64,000 bases of DNA from Atrina japonica (lineage: Eukaryota > Mollusca > Bivalvia > Pterioida > Pinnidae): contig BROG01000463.1 of assembly GCA_030159075.1 (NCBI GenBank), positions 361,501 to 425,500 on the forward strand. Reading direction: 5' to 3'. A program made the translations under genes and the position numbers. This document shows, one piece after another, positions 59,886 through 64,000 of this stretch; within the stretch, counting starts at the first letter, position 1; each line of letters starts with the position of its first letter. The notes under the pieces were generated by a model. The model was not told where the DNA came from, ran no database searches, and worked only from the letters and a program-made list of their open reading frames with translations.

Positions 59886-60430
59886 GCACGTGATCCATAT
59901 TTGATATTTGAATCACACGACAGTCTCTGAATTTTTCAACAAGTTTATGTACACGTAATTGTTTTGATAATATAATGACACTTCAGCGCTCTACAATGCG
60001 ACCAAATCACTCGCAAATGCGACCATTTTTTAGGTTTTGGCGAGTGTTTATTCTCATTCAGTCGCCACATTGCGACCATTTTTTTCCCGAGCCGGAAATC
60101 AAAAGTTTGTCCGTTTTCACTATGAAAATACATTATCGAAATCATGGTCTTTTATGCACTTTACAACAACCAATTTGGCTATTCAGTTTTGATAGACTAC
60201 AGCATCTAACTCACGTTGATTACTGTATAAAAACACGATGTATGCTTTCACGTTTTCTACTTCAAACTTTCCAAACAGAAGACGATGACTTTTACTTTTC
60301 AGTGTCAATTTCAACAGAAGCATCTACCTCTTCATTGGACACTAGCAAGTTTAAACGATCTTGGTGAAAGAAATACTGGAACCGAGTTATGGCTAGTGTT
60401 CGACGAGGAGGACAGGCAGACCACAGCCGG

Positions 60431-60597
60431 AATTGAAAATTTTATCTGTAAATTAAACTCGAGAGTCAAACACCCGATTGTCGTTGACAAACACCTATAA
60501 AGAACTTTATAGGTGTTTCAACTTTTGTCTGACGATCAGGTAACGGGTGTTTGACTCTCAATTTTAACTTACAGATAAAATTTCCAATTCTTGTGGG
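60431..60597. repeat. Imperfect palindrome
   Basis: AATTTTATCTGTAAATTAAA with GTCAAACACCCGAT (60436-60482) pairs with ATCAGGTAACGGGTGTTTGACTC... and TTACAGATAAAATT (60533-60593). The centre CACCTATAAAG/CTTTATAGGTG is perfect. Confidence 0.75.
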
Positions 60598-60611
60598 CAG
60601 ATAATCACTAA

Positions 60612-60679
60612 GGGGATTCTGTCGCGGCCGTTTTATCGTGGTGGGACAACACAATAAAACGGCCCGCGACAGAATCCCC
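60612..60679. repeat. GC-rich hairpin
   Basis: GGGGATTCTGTCGCGGCCGT (60612-60631, arm to 60636) pairs with 60654-60679 with a single extra C. The loop is 17 bp. GTGGGCAGA lies on both sides. Confidence 0.85.
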
Positions 60680-60956
60680 AAAGGGATTAGTGGGCAGACA
60701 CCGTTTTGTAAATTCTGTTGAAGAGAAACCGGCGTTAAAAATTCAAAAACGAAGTTTTGAGTTTTTCTCAATATTGGAGCAACAAATACGAAAAATATAG
60801 CCATAAAAACCACTTCTGGATTGATTTTAAAAATGCACAAAACGGTCAGCAGTTATAAACCTTGTTTTAAATGCAGTGAAATAATAAAAAGTAATGTCTA
60901 CTTAAAAAATTAATGTTTTATTTCATTTCATCAAGCGGATTCTTTTTTAACAAGAA

Positions 60957-60959
60957 CAA

Positions 60960-60996
<37 letters not shown>

Positions 60997-61005
60997 ATAT
61001 ATATG

Positions 61006-61058
<53 letters not shown>
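60957..61058. repeat. (CA)n/(TA)n compound microsatellite
   Basis: A short CA run followed by about 80 bp of TA with small interruptions. Confidence 0.95.
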
Positions 61059-61059
<1 letters not shown>

Positions 61060-61169
61060 TGGCGAGTAAACGTTTGTGGCTGGCTAGTAAAATTTCTGGT
61101 TCACTGGCCAAATGAAGAGTGGATTTTTTTAGTGTTGTAGAGCCCTGCACTTGTACAGGTGCAGCGTCT

Positions 61170-61365
61170 GAATAATTTGATTGAAGAAGGGCTGCGACAT
61201 AGGGAATTTCAGTCACTATTACAGATTTACCGTTATATAATGACAAAATGAATATAATGATGATTTGGTTGGAAGCGCATTAGGGATGTACGGGAAAATA
61301 ATATGTACCCAAAATGTAATTGATATAAAATATGATATTAGATATAACACACAAGCAACCCACCT
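61170..61365. repeat. Dispersed repeat, copy 2 of a pair
   Basis: Same order of motifs as 59690-59885 (GCTGCGACATAGGGAATTTC, CGTTATATAATGACAAAATG, TGATATAAAATATGATATTA). Confidence 0.7.
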
Positions 61366-62507
61366 TCATTTTCAGAGATTTTATTTTTAAATCAAATTCT
61401 TATCTATCAATATCAATACTCTGTTTATCTGATACATTGTAGAACTCCAGTAATTATACACTACATAAACAGAACATTACGGGGATTACCAATCCCAATT
61501 TTCATCTCTGTCTCACAATTTGATTTTTTATTTCATCTGGCGAAGAAAAAAAGCTGTTGGCAATATTTCTGGAATCTCCATTGTCTTCAGGGATAGTGTA
61601 CATAAGCCAATTATATCATTTAAATTATCACAATTAAAAGGAACTGATTACCCCTGTTGAGTCTTTAATATCTTTTGACCATATAGAGGTGTGATTATAG
61701 GATATTTGCTGGAGGGTGAAATACATGTATAGGTCTACCAAGGTAAAGTGGACAGACTCACCCCTGTTATGATTTGATTTAGACTTGTTGTGTTTGTAAA
61801 CATATGCCAATTTACCTTGGTTGACCTGTACATGTAACCTGGTTTTCACAATGACCAACCCAGTACATGAATAGATTAATTAGCAGTATATAAGCATAAT
61901 CATATATATATTTTTTTCATTCCATGAAATTTGTATGATAATTATTGATGATATTGCTTTAAACATAAACTGGAAAATGCCAAAGTGTGTCTTCTATGAC
62001 GTCCGCACTGTGCAACATAAGCTTTACAGTGTAATGTGTGAAGCTTTAAAAAGGTGTTATTTCAATGGGGGAAAAAACGATCTTTTATCTAAGCTACATG
62101 AATTTACAATACAAGTATTTATATCATCTTTTAGCTACTTTAATTCATTTCAAAAAATTGATGATGATTGCAATTATTCACAATTTTTTTTCTTTTTGAA
62201 TTTTGAATCTTACTCCAAAAAGTTAAAAACTTGTTTCCAATTTGATGAGTTGGTGATATTTCTGGCAGCCAAAATTCTTCAGCCAGCACAGCTACTGGAT
62301 AAGGGTGCGACTTATCTGAGGGTCAGTGTTCCAGACTAAGATTTTGGGGGCAAAGTGGGGGGTGCGATTTATCTACATGTGTGACTTATACATGAGTATA
62401 TACGGTATGTCATGAGCATTTCACTAATGTTGGTAGACATGTACATTGTAATAATGTCAAAGAACTTTTGTGATTATCTTAATATCATACTTTTACATCA
62501 GTTTTGG

Positions 62508-62765
62508 GACTTCTGTGGACGAGTGGTTAGAACATTACATTTCATATCATGAAGTCTCTGGTAGCACAGGTTCAAGTCCCACTGGAACTTAAGCTGATTT
62601 TTGTGAGACAGTTTGTCAGTTTAGTTGCGGAAGGCCAGTGGTCTCTTCTCGGGTACATTGTAACTGGGTTCTTTCCTCCACCATTAAAAACTGGCCACCA
62701 CCTATATGACTGAAAAATTGTTGACTGTGGTGTAAAACACCAATTACAATTAAAAAATGACATCA
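62508..62765 (+). mobile_element. SINE with tRNA-derived head and MESC-like body
   Basis: The head has TGGACGAGTGGTTAGAA (A-box, Ser/Leu tRNA type) and GGTTCAAGTCC (B-box) at 62518-62580. The body has TGGTCTCTTCTCGGGTAC, ATTAAAAACTGGCCACCACC and GACTGAAAAATTGTTGACTG, ending GTAAAACACCAATTACAATT. This arrangement matches, from memory, the MESC-type SINEs of molluscs. It would be transcribed by RNA polymerase III. It sits 150 bp before the importin alpha exon 2 acceptor. Confidence 0.75.
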
Positions 62766-62911
62766 TTTTCTGCGTTAAACAATAATACACAAATCAAACT
62801 ATAAGTGAAAGTTCATATATTTACATGTACTACTTTGATGTGAACACAACGAATTAACCAATTGGACCAAAAACTGTTTCATGAGTTGATAATCATTGTA
62901 ATTATTTTCAG

Positions 62912-62956
62912 GAAATGCGAAGACGTAGAACTGAAGTAACTGTAGAGATAAGAAAG
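62912..62956 (+). CDS. Importin subunit alpha (KPNA2-like), coding exon 2
   Basis: 45 bp encoding EMRRRRTEVTVEIRK, preceded by TTATTTTCAG and followed by the donor GTAAGA; phase 0 at both ends. The EMRRRR cluster followed by an (I/V)E(V/I)RK helix is the arginine-rich core of the importin-beta-binding domain, which in KPNA2-type proteins directly follows the FKNKGKD block of the previous exon. The two exons are in phase and on the same strand. The next expected exon (rest of the IBB domain) is not visible before 64000. Confidence 0.88.
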
Positions 62957-63139
62957 GTAAGAAATATGTAATATTTAGTTATTTCCATTTAATATTAATA
63001 TAACTGATGATACTGTTCAAATCCTAATTTAGAACTCTGGGTTTAATGTTTATTTTGATTAAAGTTTAAACTTTATATATTTTACAACGAAGAACAAACA
63101 GGTAATGTCAACTTATATAATGTCTCTGTTGTTAGCGTA

Positions 63140-63300
63140 AAGGGGTCCTTGTTGTGGGAGGAAACGGTAGTAACCAAAGATAATCCACGTGTCCAACTAG
63201 GCGACCGCCATACCATCTCTCATACTCGCCTGTCAAATCCAAGGATCGAACAGGGGTCGTATTGGTGATAAGCTAGTGCACTTACCAGACACATTATTTC
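63140..63300 (-). repeat. SINE-like or tRNA-like repeat, minus orientation
   Basis: TGTGGGAGGAAACGGTAGTA, CCACGTGTCCAACTAGGCGA and GGATCGAACAGGGGTCGTAT (inverse B-box, GTTCGATCC) occur in this order. Bivalve genomes carry many such GGGAGGAAACCGGAGTA repeats (from memory). No clean A-box is seen. Confidence 0.5.
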
Positions 63301-63494
63301 AGTTGTCTTATTTTTTTTCTGTTGTCATTATAATCGTCAACTTAATGACTGTTGACCCATCTCAATCCTTAACTGTCATTTGTCATCTGTTGTAATATGA
63401 GGTGCATGAGTTGCATCAACTGTTTCATTAAATATATTATGGAACAACTCTTCCAAATTTGTATATAGTATCAAGATGTTATCCTAACACTGGT

Positions 63495-64000
63495 TAATGA
63501 TGTCATGATGCTGGCAGGCTGATAGTGTAAGATGGTATCTTAATTCTAGCAGAGGTGATGTTGTGATACTGGCTGATAGTGTAAGATGGTATCTTAATTC
63601 TAGCAGAGGTGATGTTGTGATACTGGCTGATAGTATAAGATGATGTCTTAATTATAGCTGAGGTGATGTGATACTGGCTGATAGTGTAAGATGATGTCTT
63701 AATTATAGCTGAGGTGATGTTGTGATACTGGCTGATAGTATAAGATGATGTTTTAATTATAGCTGAGGTGATGTAATACTGGCTGATAGTATAAGATGAT
63801 GTCTTAATTCTAACTGAGGTGATGTCGTGATACTAGCTGATAGTATAAGATGATGTCTTAATTCTAGCTGAGGTGATGTGATACTGCCTGATGGTGTAAG
63901 ATGATGTCTTAATTCTAGCTGAGGTGACGTCTTGATACTAGCTGATAGTATAAGATGATGTCTTAATTCTAGCTGAGTTGATGTCTTGATACTGGCTGAT
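63495..64000. repeat. 51/54-bp tandem repeat, about 9-10 copies, cut by the window edge
   Basis: GAGGTGATGTTGTGATACTG, GCTGATAGTATAAGATGATG and TCTTAATTCTAGCT recur. Units are 54 bp, or 51 bp where TGT is missing. The array lies in importin alpha intron 2. Confidence 0.93.

Larger units (their letters stand above)
59985..61146. mobile_element. Element with short inverted termini (hAT-like guess)
   Basis: It starts GCGCTCTACAATGCGACC and ends GTGTTGTAGAGCCCT; CTCTACAA/TTGTAGAG are inverse complements. The flanks GACACTTC and GCACTTGT are loosely similar and may be a decayed 8-bp target duplication. GCGACCA/TCGCAAATGCGACC motifs are repeated inside the left end. The 130-residue frame at 59975-60367 is not recognised. 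Confidence 0.45.
58972..62407. mobile_element. DNA transposon-like unit with pogo/Tigger-type TIRs, TA-flanked, containing nested repeats
   Basis: The left end (58972: TACCATATATACTCGTGTAT) and the inverse complement of the right end (62407: TACCGTATATACTCATGTAT) match at 23 of 27 positions, and both begin with TA, as expected for a TA target duplication. TATACTCGTGTATAAGTCGCA-type termini are familiar from pogo/Tigger elements. At 3.4 kb the interior is mostly other repeats. A frame at 61935-62339 (134 residues) is open but I do not recognise it as a transposase and see no DDE/D triad. Confidence 0.6.
56633..62911 (+). other. Importin alpha intron 1 (6.3 kb), transposon-rich
   Basis: Bounded by GTTTGT at the 5' end and TTATTTTCAG at the 3' end; phase 0 on both sides. 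It contains a foldback, a TIR element with nested insertions, a microsatellite and a SINE, listed separately. Confidence 0.85.

Noticed and set aside
59975..60367. 130-codon frame as a host gene
   Set aside because: It starts in the repeated GCGACCA motifs of a transposon end and has no recognisable domain or splice context.
61935..62339. 134-codon frame inside the TIR element as a transposase
   Set aside because: No DDE/D triad or helix-turn-helix pattern is recognisable; the Phe- and Lys-rich composition follows the AT-rich DNA.
62508..62590. Functional tRNA-Ser/Leu gene
   Set aside because: A and B boxes are present but the acceptor and anticodon stems do not pair, and a SINE body follows directly.

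Overview
The window looks like AT-rich, repeat-laden nuclear DNA of a marine invertebrate, most likely a bivalve mollusc. The basis is sparse short exons with GT/AG borders, tRNA-headed SINEs with a MESC-like body, a decayed Penelope-like reverse transcriptase family, long dinucleotide microsatellites, and a decayed adenovirus/Polinton-like relic. No bacterial-type operon, rRNA or CRISPR array is present. The species assignment is inference.

Only one host gene is recognised with confidence: the first two coding exons of an importin alpha (karyopherin alpha, KPNA2-like) on the + strand at 56567-56632 and 62912-62956. They split the importin-beta-binding domain and enclose a 6.3 kb intron packed with transposons. 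The rest of the gene lies beyond the right edge.

Layout: 1-13 kb holds tandem arrays (92 bp, ~400 bp, 49 bp), microsatellites and fragments of the Penelope-like family. 13.8-16.8 kb is a 2.9 kb element with ~460 bp direct terminal repeats; a solo copy of the repeat lies at 24.3 kb. 21.9-29.0 kb is a cluster of Penelope-like copies in tandem and inverted orientation. 29.4-41.2 kb is a striking ~11.8 kb block, T/C-rich and almost free of A on the + strand. It is bracketed by two copies of the same ~340 bp flank, so an assembly or base-calling artefact is the leading explanation. 42-46.6 kb returns to ordinary repeats with another Penelope-like copy. 46.9-48.2 kb is a 42 bp minisatellite interrupted by a foldback. 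48.4-49.9 kb is a broken LINE. 50.2-52.2 kb is a compact virus-like gene cluster: a packaging-ATPase-like pseudogene, an adenovirus pX-like small protein, a small acidic/basic protein and a divergent proline-rich gene. The divergent gene is followed by a hairpin that matches the histone mRNA 3' stem-loop pattern. 54.2-55.6 kb is a tandem-duplicated foldback with very long G and C runs. 56.4-64 kb is the importin alpha 5' region.

The most interesting candidates are the virus-like cluster with its histone-type 3' hairpin, the 13.8-16.8 kb element, and (as biology or artefact) the A-depleted block. Many small frameshifts in homopolymers suggest a noisy long-read consensus, so 'broken' calls for recent elements should be treated cautiously.
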